The position numbers and the translations under genes were made by a program. This document shows, piece by piece, positions 1 to 6,617 of a stretch of 8,266 bases of DNA. Every line of letters begins with the position of its first letter. Within the stretch, counting starts at the first letter, position 1. A model generated the notes under the pieces. The model saw nothing but the letters and a program-made list of their open reading frames with translations. It made no database searches and was not told the DNA's origin. Source of the DNA: CAZAMT01 sp964486145 (lineage in GTDB: Bacteria > Bacteroidota > Bacteroidia > Bacteroidales > JAAAOM01). Location of the stretch: contig CAZAMT010000181.1 in the NCBI GenBank assembly GCA_964486145.1, positions 1-8,266 of the forward strand. Direction: 5' to 3'.

Positions 1-3000
1 TTATTCAGTTTTTTCAGGATGCTTTCGTCGGTTTGGATAATGTCGCCGGCAATTTTTTTCTTTTTGTTTTGAAGATCGATGATTTTTTCTTCCACTGTAT
101 TTTTACAAATCATGCGGTAGGCAAAAACTTTTTTGTTCTGCCCTATCCGGTGGCAACGGTCGATGGCCTGGTTTTCAACCGCCGGATTCCACCACGGATC
201 AACAATATAAACATAGTCGGCGGCGGTTAAATTCAGCCCTGTGCCGCCAGCCTTTAAACTGATAAGAAACACCCGAAGGTCATCATTTTCCTGGAAATTA
301 TTAACCGACTGTTCGCGTTGTTTGCTGCTGCTTTTTCCGTCAAGGTATTCGTATTCGATGTTCAGTTTTGCCAGTTCGTCCCGGATCAACCCCAGCATTT
401 TTACAAACTGCGAGAAAATCAGAATTTTATGTCTGCCCGTTTTATGAGAAATGTGCTGGATAAGCTCTTTGATTTTTACTGACTGGTTTATTGTTATTTC
501 ATCTGAATTTAAAAGCAACGGGGAGTCGCAAATCTGACGCAACCGTGTTAACCCTTCCAGCACCATCATTTTCGATTTTCCTATTCCATCTTCTTCAATT
601 TTATTCAGCAACTTGCTGCGATATTCATTGCGGTAGGCTTCATAAACCCGGCGTTGTTCGTTTTCCATTTCGCAATACATCATATTCTCAGTTTTATCGG
701 GCAGTTCCGATGCTACCATTTCTTTGGTGCGACGCAACACAAAAGGGTTGGTTATTTTATTCAGTTCGGTTGCAATAGCCTCATTCCCGTCCTTATCAAT
801 GGGCAGTGAATAGTTCTCCTTGAATTTTTGCACGCTGCCCAAAAAGCCACGGTTGGCAAAATTCATTTGCGCGAATAAATCAAAGGTACTGTTTTCGATG
901 GGCGTACCTGTAAGCGTAATTTTGTTGCGGGCATTAATAAGGCAGGCTGCCTTGTAGCGGTGCGAAACCGGATTTTTAATGGCTTGTGATTCGTCGAGCA
1001 CGGCATAATTAAACCGGAATTGACTGAGAATCTGAATGTCGCGCACCAGTATTCCGTATGTGGTAATAATAAGGTTGTAACTGGCAAAATTGGCAGTACT
1101 TTTTTCCCGATCATTGCCATAGTAAAAGAATGCTTTTAATTTCGGAGCAAATTTTTTCAATTCGTTTTCCCAGTTGAAAAGTAACGTGGTTGGCACAACA
1201 ACCAGGTTGGTGTCATTCTTTTTAATGGCCTGAAGTTGCAAAAAGGCAAGTACCTGCACGGTTTTCCCCAGTCCCATGTCATCGGCCAGGATGCCGCCCC
1301 ACTGCATTTCGTCCAGAAAATTCAGCCAGTTCAGCCCCTCTTTCTGGTAATGCCGCAAGGTAGCTGTAATCTGCCCGGGGACTTCGGTTTCGTTAATATT
1401 GGTAAAATTTTTTAAGCGCTGCCTTTTTTCAGCAATTTCCTGCAAAATGCCCGTATCATCGATATTGTCAAATAACTCGTCAATTACCGAAAACCGCAGT
1501 TTCGATATTTCCAGTTTGTCATTTTTGATTTCGCCGTGCCTGAAATATTTTTCGAGTTTGTGCAACCACTCCGACGGCAAAATACCCGCCGAACCGTCTT
1601 TTAACTGAATGTAGCGCTGTTTGTTGAGCACCGCTTTTTTAATGTCGTTCAGTGTAACATGATTATCGCCAAAACTTACTGAAATATCCACTTCAAACCA
1701 GTCTTGGCCCGATGTTACCGATGTATTGATTTTACCTTTGTAGGGCGAATACCGGAATTTTTTCAACTCTTTCAAACCAAACACTTCCACATTCAATGTC
1801 TGCAATTGGTCGAAAAACCGGTAAAACCACATATCTTTTGTAAAATCGCTGTAATGAAGGAAAAACTGCTTCTTGTTTTTCTGTTCTTCAAAGCCGGGGT
1901 GCAATTCGGCAAGCGAATCCAGAAAATCGTTTTCGAGTTCGAAGTTTCGTTTGTATTCAGTTATTGCATCTCCGTTTTTCATAAGGATATTTCCCGTAGA
2001 CTTTAAAACCGCGGAAACATTGTAATCGTATTCCACCCGGGGGGTAAAAACCACATATTCATCCTGTTCCGACAGAAATAATTGTTTTTTTTGAAAATCC
2101 AGTTCAACGCTTTCGCTTTTAAAGGTTCCACTTTTAAACTGTACTTCAAAATTCTCAGAAACTGGTTCCACCAAATGATTAAAGAATTCGTCTTTAAAAG
2201 AATCGACCATTTTTACCATTTCGGGGAATTCGGCAATCATTTGCGCCACCTTTTCGCTTCTTGCAAAGTAATAAGTTGTGCCGGATGTAAAAATATAGTT
2301 GTCTTCGGGTTTAGATCCGAAAACTTTGCGTTTTTTCAATTCTTCCCCCAATTTGATTTTTAAATCCAGCGTTAAAAACCCCTTTTTTTTCGAAACTTCA
2401 AAAATCGCATCCGCCGGCTCATGAGACAGGGTAATATCCAGCATATCCTTTTTTCTGATTTTAAACCCACTGTCAGCCAACCCATACACAAACTTTTCGT
2501 TTTGAAGATAGCCAAAAGCCTTTTGCATTAATTGAAAATCGGTACCTAAACTGTTTTCAATTTCATCGATTAAGCGCAAAAGTTTTTCTGCATTTTCGGT
2601 TTTGTCGATAATATACCGGTCATCCATTTCCTCATCGTATTCTTTGATGTGGGTGGCCAGCCGGGTTGGATCATTTTTACGGGTTTTTCCCGCAATGGGC
2701 ACTATTTGGTACTGTTCATTCCTGTCATCATCATAAAAATCGTTGTATCCACCTTCGTAACTGCTGTAAAAACGGAACCCTTTTTTCAACACAAAACCCA
2801 GTTCCCGTTTTTCTGATTTTTTCGGAAGTTCGGTTAGAAACAATTTATCGCTGTTCAATTCTTCCAGCAAATGGGCAACAGGATGATTGCTGTCTTCTTT
2901 AACCGGGAGCAACCCCACCCCTTTTTTCGAAGGATAAAACATCAACCCGTCCTGTTCTGTAAAAATGTAAGTAAAGTATTCGTTGAAGTCGGTATTTTCG

Positions 3001-3737
3001 GGCAGTCCGAACCTGTCCAATTTTTCCTTCTCTTTTGCCGCAATCCTTCCGCTAAAAACTTCATCCAGCAAATTGGGCATTGGAGAATTGGCAATAATTT
3101 TAAGGCAATGCGCTTCGTCGGGTGTCAACTTTGATGAGTTTGACGCACGGGTCGATGTTACATACACTTTCCCATCCTCTTTGTAAAAGGTTACGTTGGC
3201 CTCTGCAATGCCGGAAATAAAGGATAACGATTCATTGGTAATCTTAACAGAATTGTACAATTTAAAATTGCTGTAATACATCAGTTGATTCAGAACACGC
3301 GGAGAAGTATTTCTTTTTACAAAGTCAATGTCGATATGCTGATAATCCGGAATTTCAAACCCTGAGTTTTTTCTGTTTTTGTTGGTCACCGGTAACGTAT
3401 CTGCCTGTTGTGTTTGATCTTGCAAAACGGATTGCTCACCCAGGTTATCGGCCACAAAAAGTAAAGCTGCCACGGTGTGTTTGCATATTCTTCCCCATTC
3501 AAAAGGGCAGGTGCAACTGGTTTGTATGTCTTTTTTATTTACTCCTTTTACCAAAACCTGGTATTTTTGGGAACCCAAAACGGTAAACTTCCAGCTATCG
3601 GTTTTTTCGTTATAGTCGTCGAAAAAAACCTTGCCCTTTTTATACAATTGACGGCCACGGCCGGCAATCGCCTCCGATGTATAAAAATTTATGTGTCGGT
3701 TAATATGCTCTTTTATGTGGTGGTTTTCGGTACCCAT
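1..3737 (-). CDS. SWIM zinc-finger SNF2/SWI2-family DEAD/DEAH helicase, 3' end outside window
   Basis: A single open frame of 1245 codons runs from ATG at 3737 to the left edge. The final residues are missing, so no stop is seen. The product should be an ATP-driven double-stranded DNA translocase that remodels protein-DNA complexes; it has no signal peptide. Residues 75-87 form a SWIM zinc finger (CTC...CKH, CxCx7CxH). A long SNF2-associated region follows to about residue 780, including a stretch near 700-720 ending in LPSEWLH. The two RecA-like domains then carry motif I DDMGLGKT (819-826), motif II DESQ (915-918), motif III TLTGTPIEN (941-949), motif V GGTGLNL and motif VI QAIDRCHRIGQ (1190-1200). 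The visible end, around TVEEKI, is the usual C-terminal helix, so probably only about 5-15 residues are lost. In-frame TGA at 3750-3752 limits the start to 3737. Family and integrity are clear; the biological role is not. Confidence 0.95.
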   Translation of the reverse strand, partial: MGTENHHIKEHINRHINFYTSEAIAGRGRQLYKKGKVFFDDYNEKTDSWKFTVLGSQKYQVLVKGVNKKDIQTSCTCPFEWGRICKHTVAALLFVADNLGEQSVLQDQTQQADTLPVTNKNRKNSGFEIPDYQHIDIDFVKRNTSPRVLNQLMYYSNFKLYNSVKITNESLSFISGIAEANVTFYKEDGKVYVTSTRASNSSKLTPDEAHCLKIIANSPMPNLLDEVFSGRIAAKEKEKLDRFGLPENTDFNEYFTYIFTEQDGLMFYPSKKGVGLLPVKEDSNHPVAHLLEELNSDKLFLTELPKKSEKRELGFVLKKGFRFYSSYEGGYNDFYDDDRNEQYQIVPIAGKTRKNDPTRLATHIKEYDEEMDDRYIIDKTENAEKLLRLIDEIENSLGTDFQLMQKAFGYLQNEKFVYGLADSGFKIRKKDMLDITLSHEPADAIFEVSKKKGFLTLDLKIKLGEELKKRKVFGSKPEDNYIFTSGTTYYFARSEKVAQMIAEFPEMVKMVDSFKDEFFNHLVEPVSENFEVQFKSGTFKSESVELDFQKKQLFLSEQDEYVVFTPRVEYDYNVSAVLKSTGNILMKNGDAITEYKRNFELENDFLDSLAELHPGFEEQKNKKQFFLHYSDFTKDMWFYRFFDQLQTLNVEVFGLKELKKFRYSPYKGKINTSVTSGQDWFEVDISVSFGDNHVTLNDIKKAVLNKQRYIQLKDGSAGILPSEWLHKLEKYFRHGEIKNDKLEISKLRFSVIDELFDNIDDTGILQEIAEKRQRLKNFTNINETEVPGQITATLRHYQKEGLNWLNFLDEMQWGGILADDMGLGKTVQVLAFLQLQAIKKNDTNLVVVPTTLLFNWENELKKFAPKLKAFFYYGNDREKSTANFASYNLIITTYGILVRDIQILSQFRFNYAVLDESQAIKNPVSHRYKAACLINARNKITLTGTPIENSTFDLFAQMNFANRGFLGSVQKFKENYSLPIDKDGNEAIATELNKITNPFVLRRTKEMVASELPDKTENMMYCEMENEQRRVYEAYRNEYRSKLLNKIEEDGIGKSKMMVLEGLTRLRQICDSPLLLNSDEITINQSVKIKELIQHISHKTGRHKILIFSQFVKMLGLIRDELAKLNIEYEYLDGKSSSKQREQSVNNFQENDDLRVFLISLKAGGTGLNLTAADYVYIVDPWWNPAVENQAIDRCHRIGQNKKVFAYRMICKNTVEEKIIDLQNKKKKIAGDIIQTDESILKKLN

Positions 3738-3772
3738 CCAGTTCGATTTTCAAAATTGGTAAACAAATTATT

Positions 3773-3803
3773 CAATGATAAGCTTTTTGTGTTTTCGGTC
3801 AAA
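3773..3803 (-). promoter_or_regulatory. Putative Bacteroidota-type promoter for the SNF2 helicase gene
   Basis: Read on the minus strand, TTTG (3803-3800) is followed after 19 bp by TATCATTG (3780-3773). This matches the Bacteroidota consensus TTTG-N19-21-TAnnTTTG with one mismatch. Transcription would start near 3766, giving a leader of about 29 nt before the ATG at 3737. No Shine-Dalgarno sequence is visible, as is normal in this phylum. Confidence 0.45.
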
Positions 3804-3820
3804 AAAAGCAGCCTTTTTTT
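3801..3820. repeat. Short AT-rich inverted repeat between the divergent genes
   Basis: Eight-base arms AAAAAAAG (3801-3808) and CTTTTTTT (3813-3820) flank a four-base loop CAGC. The right edge of the SNF2 promoter TTTG box (3800-3803) overlaps the left arm. It is mostly homopolymer, so it may be no more than an A-tract/T-tract bend. It could also be a weak plus-strand terminator, although no intact plus-strand gene precedes it. Confidence 0.35.
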
Positions 3821-3853
3821 TATTCAGTTTTTATTAACCGGTTTTCAAACAAA

Positions 3854-3943
3854 TCGAATACCTTTCGCGACAAAGCCCACACCCATCTGAAAGAGCGGAT
3901 GGAAAGGTTATACGAAGCTGTAAAGAATATGTACCGGCCAAAT
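3854..3943 (+). pseudogene. Broken coding fragment A of an unidentified RDKA-motif family
   Basis: One plus-strand frame reads SNTFRDKAHTHLKERM and continues to about MYRP before losing resemblance. The DNA and the RDKA-x2-HLKE peptide closely match the end of the fragment at 4875-5057. There is no start codon or upstream domain, so this is a remnant of the C-terminal part of a gene and not a gene itself. The frame stays open to a TAA at 4010-4012, which coincides with the downstream promoter box. I do not recognise the family. Confidence 0.45.
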
Positions 3944-3981
3944 TCAAACAGCAGTGGAATTTCAGTTCCATCAGGATTACG

Positions 3982-4021
3982 AACTTTGTCAAAAATATGT
4001 AAAAACCACTAACTTTGTCAA
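3982..4021 (+). repeat. 11-bp direct repeats overlapping the RQC-minor promoter
   Basis: AACTTTGTCAA occurs perfectly at 3982-3992 and 4011-4021, a period of 29 bp. The first copy contains the -33 TTTG box and the second contains most of the -7 box, so a protein bound to both copies would cover the promoter. Part of the identity is forced by the promoter consensus (TTTG), but the shared flanks AAC and TCAA are not. Confidence 0.6.
3985..4017 (+). promoter_or_regulatory. Promoter for the RQC-minor gene, near-leaderless
   Basis: TTTG (3985-3988), a 21-bp spacer, then TAACTTTG (4010-4017) matches TAnnTTTG perfectly. Transcription is expected to begin around 4022-4025, only about 4-7 nt before the ATG at 4029. 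This decides the start codon: the upstream in-frame ATG at 3954 lies before the promoter and is not expected in the mRNA. Confidence 0.65.
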
Positions 4022-4028
4022 GAACAAA

Positions 4029-4613
4029 ATGGGAAGGAAGAAACCTCAAATAGAATACCAGCTCGATTCTCGCGGGATAAAAGATTTGTCTTCCGAAGAA
4101 ATAAAGGCGATACTTCGTGCTGCTGATGAACTGATTGCAACAGGCGGAAGAAGCATGCTGACGAAAATCCTTAAAGGCTCAAAAGATAAAAAGCTTTTGG
4201 AACACGGGTTGGACAAATGTCCGGTATATGGATTTTATTGCCATTTATCTTCGCCTGAAATTACAAAACGCATCGACTGGGCGATAGAAAACGATTATCT
4301 CGAAATAATATATTCCGGCAAGTTGCCTGTAATTGTATTTAGCAAAAAGGGCTGGGAAATCGAACAGGAAACATATACCAACGAACTTCTGCAAATGCTC
4401 CAAAGTCTTTTACCCGGAAAGGACTACGGTTTTGTTGCTGATTTAAAAGACCGAAACCGGGAAATGATTTTACTGTTAATCGAAAAAATTAAAAACACGA
4501 ATAACCCGGAGTTCATTCCCCTGCTGAAAGCATGGCAACAGATTGATTATAAAAAAGTGCAGATGGCAATACAGAAAGTTATTGATGTGTTGGAAGATAA
4601 ACGAGGAAGATAG
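4029..4613 (+). CDS. RQC-minor-1 family DNA-binding protein (stand-alone RecQ C-terminal winged helix)
   Basis: The protein has 194 residues. Residues about 16-112 resemble the RQC winged-helix domain that RecQ helicases use to grip and split duplex or branched DNA. Seen in order are DLSSEEIKAIL, the glycine/lysine-rich KILKGSKDKK (46-55), YGFY (67-70), a helix ending IENDYL, and a beta-wing ending in KKGWEIE (106-112). Residues about 138-190 form a helical tail (LKDRNREM...IPLLKAWQ) that looks like one HEAT-type hairpin and is typical of this family. No helicase motor is attached. Length and ends agree with my recollection of the family. The start at 4029 (MGRKKP) is chosen because it follows the promoter and matches the family's N-terminus. 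It lies divergent to the SNF2 helicase gene, 291 bp away. The biological role is not established. Confidence 0.85.
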   Translation: MGRKKPQIEYQLDSRGIKDLSSEEIKAILRAADELIATGGRSMLTKILKGSKDKKLLEHGLDKCPVYGFYCHLSSPEITKRIDWAIENDYLEIIYSGKLPVIVFSKKGWEIEQETYTNELLQMLQSLLPGKDYGFVADLKDRNREMILLLIEKIKNTNNPEFIPLLKAWQQIDYKKVQMAIQKVIDVLEDKRGR

Positions 4614-4800
4614 TTTTAGTGTGTTGCATATTGCTGAATATACGATAGAATCAGCTTACAGGATTGTACTTGATAATGTGCGAAATAAGTTTTCAGCAAA
4701 AAATGTGGCCGGTTATTATAAAAGCCACCTTACCCCTAAATCTCCTAAAGGGGACTTCTTGAAACTGCTGATTTTTAACCGTTTACCTTTAGGGAGTTAG
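4585..4800 (+). CDS. Possible small overlapping gene, 3' end replaced by a repeat element
   Basis: A second frame opens at ATG 4585, inside the end of the RQC-minor gene, and would encode 71 residues. Residues about 3-48 (from WKINEED through LHIAEYTIESAYR to SAKNVAGYYKS) look like a compact helical protein with natural composition. The stretch from about 4732 (TPKSPKGDF...) is merely translation of the inverted-repeat element. This suggests a gene, coupled by overlap to the RQC gene, that lost its 3' end to the repeat. It could instead be a chance frame or a frameshifted extension of the RQC protein. I do not recognise a family. Confidence 0.35.
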   Translation: MCWKINEEDSFSVLHIAEYTIESAYRIVLDNVRNKFSAKNVAGYYKSHLTPKSPKGDFLKLLIFNRLPLGS

Positions 4801-4828
4801 GGGTGAAAACGACAAAAATCAGCAGTTT
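4732..4828. repeat. Interspersed repeat element with two interleaved inverted repeats
   Basis: Pair 1 is ACCCCTAAATCTCCTAAAGG (4732-4751), which is complementary with a few mismatches to 4786-4805 (CCTTTAGGGAGTTAGGGGTG). Pair 2 is AAACTGCTGATTTTT (4762-4776), perfectly complementary to 4814-4828. The order is left1-left2-right1-right2, so the arms interleave instead of nesting. The CCCCTAA...AAAGGGG theme resembles intergenic repeats I associate with Bacteroidota genomes. The element lies after the RQC-minor gene and could also act as a transcription stop. Confidence 0.7.
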
Positions 4829-4874
4829 GAAGGATTTTTAGACCAAACCAATAGATATTATTGTTTATCGGGGA

Positions 4875-5057
4875 GTACTAAGCGCTATCGGGTCCGTCCT
4901 TTCTCAACAGGAGGCCGCTGCCACAACTAACGGTTAAATGGTCAACCTGCCGGCTACGGCCAACGGCGACAAAGCCGAAAACAACGCATCGATAATCATC
5001 CGCGATAAAGCCTGCAACCATTTGAAAGAACTGGTGGACAAGGTAATTGGATATTAA
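4875..5057 (+). pseudogene. Broken coding fragment B of the RDKA-motif family
   Basis: One frame reads VLSAIGSVLSQQEAAATTNG, hits an in-frame TAA (4935-4937), and resumes at ATG 4938 with ATANGDKAENNAS (from 4953) and RDKACNHLKELVDK, ending at TAA 5055-5057. The middle motif matches fragment C (6497-6550) and the RDKA block matches fragment A (3854-3943), linking all three to one family. The internal stop, missing N-terminus and early end indicate decay. The second half alone (4938-5057) could be a 39-residue peptide, but this seems less likely. Apart from this fragment and the two repeat elements, I see nothing coding between 4800 and 5208. Confidence 0.5.
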
Positions 5058-5143
5058 GTTAGAAATTTACTCAATCTCTGTAGCGCAGCCGATCATTCTG
5101 GGGAGTAAGGGATTCTGGATGGAGTTATTGTTGCTAAGCAGAG

Positions 5144-5168
5144 CCACGCGATGCAATCGCGCGGGAGC
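5144..5168. repeat. GC-rich hairpin element, partly repeated at the right end of the window
   Basis: CGCGAT (5147-5152), loop GCA, ATCGCG (5156-5161) form a perfect stem. It extends by CC/GG (5144-5145 with 5163-5164) across one mismatch. AATCGCGCGGGAGC (5155-5168) recurs exactly at 8253-8266. The surrounding 5080-5175 is non-coding and more GC-rich than its flanks, and the repeat may extend through it, but only the shared 14 bp can be shown here. Confidence 0.6.
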
Positions 5169-5206
5169 AGGGTATTTTTGATGCTTTTTTAAATGAACAA
5201 AATCAA

Positions 5207-5261
5207 TTTTTGCTTTTTACAATTAACATTTTGTATATTTGCTATCTCTAAAAAGCAAAAA
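5207..5261. repeat. 13-bp inverted repeat bracketing the first ATPase promoter
   Basis: TTTTTGCTTTTTA (5207-5219) and TAAAAAGCAAAAA (5249-5261) are perfect inverse complements 29 bp apart. The left arm contains the TTTG promoter box, and the right arm lies at the expected transcription start, ending one base before the ATG at 5263. Because the left arm lies upstream of the start site, this would act as a DNA site (operator) and not as an RNA hairpin. Confidence 0.65.
5209..5241 (+). promoter_or_regulatory. Promoter for the first AAA ATPase gene
   Basis: TTTG (5209-5212), a 21-bp spacer, then TATATTTG (5234-5241) is a perfect TAnnTTTG box. The start should be near 5248, leaving a leader of about 15 nt rich in A before ATG 5263. 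The geometry is the same as at the RQC-minor gene. Confidence 0.65.
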
Positions 5262-5262
5262 G

Positions 5263-6447
5263 ATGGAGCGATTGATAAAATTGTCACAAAAAAAAGCAAA
5301 AGCAGTAAAAACGGAATTCAAACGCTTTTTGTATTCAGAAATTGATTGGAGTCAACCATTAGTGCTTATTAAAGGACATCGGGGAACGGGAAAGACCACA
5401 TTTCTGCTGCAGCGTGTAAAAGAGCTCAAAGAAAAAGCAATATATCTGAGCCTGGACGATATTTACTTTGAAACTTATCGCCTGGTAGAATTAATTGATA
5501 CACTTTATACAAAAGGTTACAGGCATTTTTTTCTGGATGAGGTACACCGATATCAACATTGGTCAAAAGACCTGAAAAACAGCTACGATAATTATCCTGA
5601 TATAACGATAGTAACAACGGGTTCTTCTGTACTGGAAGTTAACAAAGGTCAGGCTGATCTTTCACGAAGGGCAGTGACCTATTACCTTCCCGGACTATCT
5701 TTTCGCGAGTTTCTGGAATTGGCATATCAACAGAAATTTCCTCAGATAAATTTATCCGATTCAATACAGTATCATCATGAAATCTCTGCAGATTACTATG
5801 ACAGAACCGATATGGATAAAACGTTTAAAGAATATATGCAGCATGGCTATTATCCTTTTTTCAAAGAGGGAATTAACCTTTATGGCCAAAAACTTCAGGA
5901 GACTACTAACCTGGTTCTCGATATAGACATAGCCCCTTTTGAGGACCTTTCCTATACCACTGTTCGTAACATGAAAAAACTGCTTTATATCATTAGCCAA
6001 TCCGTACCTTTTACACCCAATATTGCCAAAATCTCGGAAAGGATAAATGTACCACGCAATTCCATACTTAAAATACTTGATCTTTTGGCCCATGCCCGGA
6101 TTATTTCGTTATTGAAACGCGAAACAAAAGGGATGAGCTATCTTCAAAAACCGGAAAAAATCTATCTCCAGAATACCAATCTTGCCTGGTTATTGTCTGA
6201 AAACAAACCCGATACCGGCAATTTAAGAGAAACCTTTTTTTTTAGTCAGTCTGAGGTAAGACATCAGGTTACTTCTTCAAGGTTTGGTGATTTTACCATA
6301 GACGATGCCTATACATTTGAAATAGGAGGCCCTTCAAAAACAACAGAACAAATAAAGGGAATTCCCAATGCATACCTTGCTGCTGATGGAATAAAAGGCG
6401 GAAGCGGGAAAAAAATACCTCTCTGGCTTTTTGGTTTTTTATACTGA
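5263..6447 (+). CDS. AAA_14-type ATP-binding protein with degenerate nuclease-like C-terminus
   Basis: The protein has 394 residues and is probably cytosolic. The P-loop domain has Walker A GHRGTGKT (38-45), Walker B FFLDEVHR (D92, E93) and a sensor-like TTGSS. A winged-helix-like region around residues 245-285 (ISERINVPRNSILKILDLL) precedes a C-terminal domain with the FEIGG motif. In related DUF4143-type proteins this position carries the D...ExK of the PD-(D/E)XK nuclease fold. Here the E-x-K is not present, so nuclease activity is unlikely. The C-terminus KIPLWLFGFLY looks like a natural family end, so the protein seems full length. A TTG at 5239 would add eight residues but overlaps the promoter box, so ATG 5263 is preferred. 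The gene appears monocistronic. Substrate and function are unknown for this family. Confidence 0.9.
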   Translation: MERLIKLSQKKAKAVKTEFKRFLYSEIDWSQPLVLIKGHRGTGKTTFLLQRVKELKEKAIYLSLDDIYFETYRLVELIDTLYTKGYRHFFLDEVHRYQHWSKDLKNSYDNYPDITIVTTGSSVLEVNKGQADLSRRAVTYYLPGLSFREFLELAYQQKFPQINLSDSIQYHHEISADYYDRTDMDKTFKEYMQHGYYPFFKEGINLYGQKLQETTNLVLDIDIAPFEDLSYTTVRNMKKLLYIISQSVPFTPNIAKISERINVPRNSILKILDLLAHARIISLLKRETKGMSYLQKPEKIYLQNTNLAWLLSENKPDTGNLRETFFFSQSEVRHQVTSSRFGDFTIDDAYTFEIGGPSKTTEQIKGIPNAYLAADGIKGGSGKKIPLWLFGFLY

Positions 6448-6496
6448 TTTGTCCGGAACATATATGCCTCAGCCACTTACAGATGAAACGGCCGAA

Positions 6497-6550
6497 CTGC
6501 TGGCTACCGCCAATGGCAACAAAGCCAAACAAAACGAATCGAAACTATCC
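6497..6550 (+). pseudogene. Broken coding fragment C of the RDKA-motif family
   Basis: In the frame LLATANGNKAKQNESK, the 51 bases from 6497 align without gaps to 4947-4997 of fragment B at roughly three quarters identity by eye. Upstream residues (PQPLTDETAE) may belong to the same remnant. Similarity ends at about 6550, where short hairpin repeats begin. It has no start codon of its own and lies 50 bp after the first ATPase stop, so it is debris and not an operon partner. Confidence 0.45.
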
Positions 6551-6581
6551 CGGGGGGTAAGCCTTACGCTTACTTCACCTT

Positions 6582-6601
6582 CCCTTGTCTGCAAACGAGG
6601 G
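6582..6601. repeat. Short hairpin, REP-like
   Basis: CCCTTGT (6582-6588), loop CTGCAA, ACGAGGG (6595-6601) pair over seven positions with one T-G wobble. No T-run follows, so a factor-independent terminator is not supported. It is part of a small cluster of palindromes after the first ATPase gene. Confidence 0.4.
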
Positions 6602-6617
6602 GTAGAGGAGTTTTTAA

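Noticed and set aside
1..3. TTA at the left edge read as a minus-strand stop codon for the helicase
   Set aside because: It is not in the helicase frame. Codons in that frame begin at coordinates divisible by three, and the first two bases belong to an incomplete codon.
3801..3820. AT-rich hairpin as a terminator
   Set aside because: No intact plus-strand gene ends before it, and its stem is almost entirely A-T, so it is recorded only as a repeat.
33..3890. Many plus-strand reading frames of 65-137 codons and a minus-strand frame at 863-1120
   Set aside because: All are antisense or out-of-frame shadows of the SNF2 helicase gene, whose own frame is continuous with motifs in the right order from 3737 to the left edge.
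3954..4028. Upstream ATG extending the RQC-minor protein by 25 residues
   Set aside because: The extension spans a perfect promoter and direct repeats, and the protein from 4029 matches the family N-terminus.
5080..5168. GC-rich region as a tRNA or structured RNA gene
   Set aside because: There is one short hairpin with a 3-nt loop, no cloverleaf, and no recognisable T-loop or anticodon arm.
5239..5262. TTG start adding eight residues to the first ATPase
   Set aside because: The codon lies inside the -7 promoter box TATATTTG and upstream of the expected transcription start.
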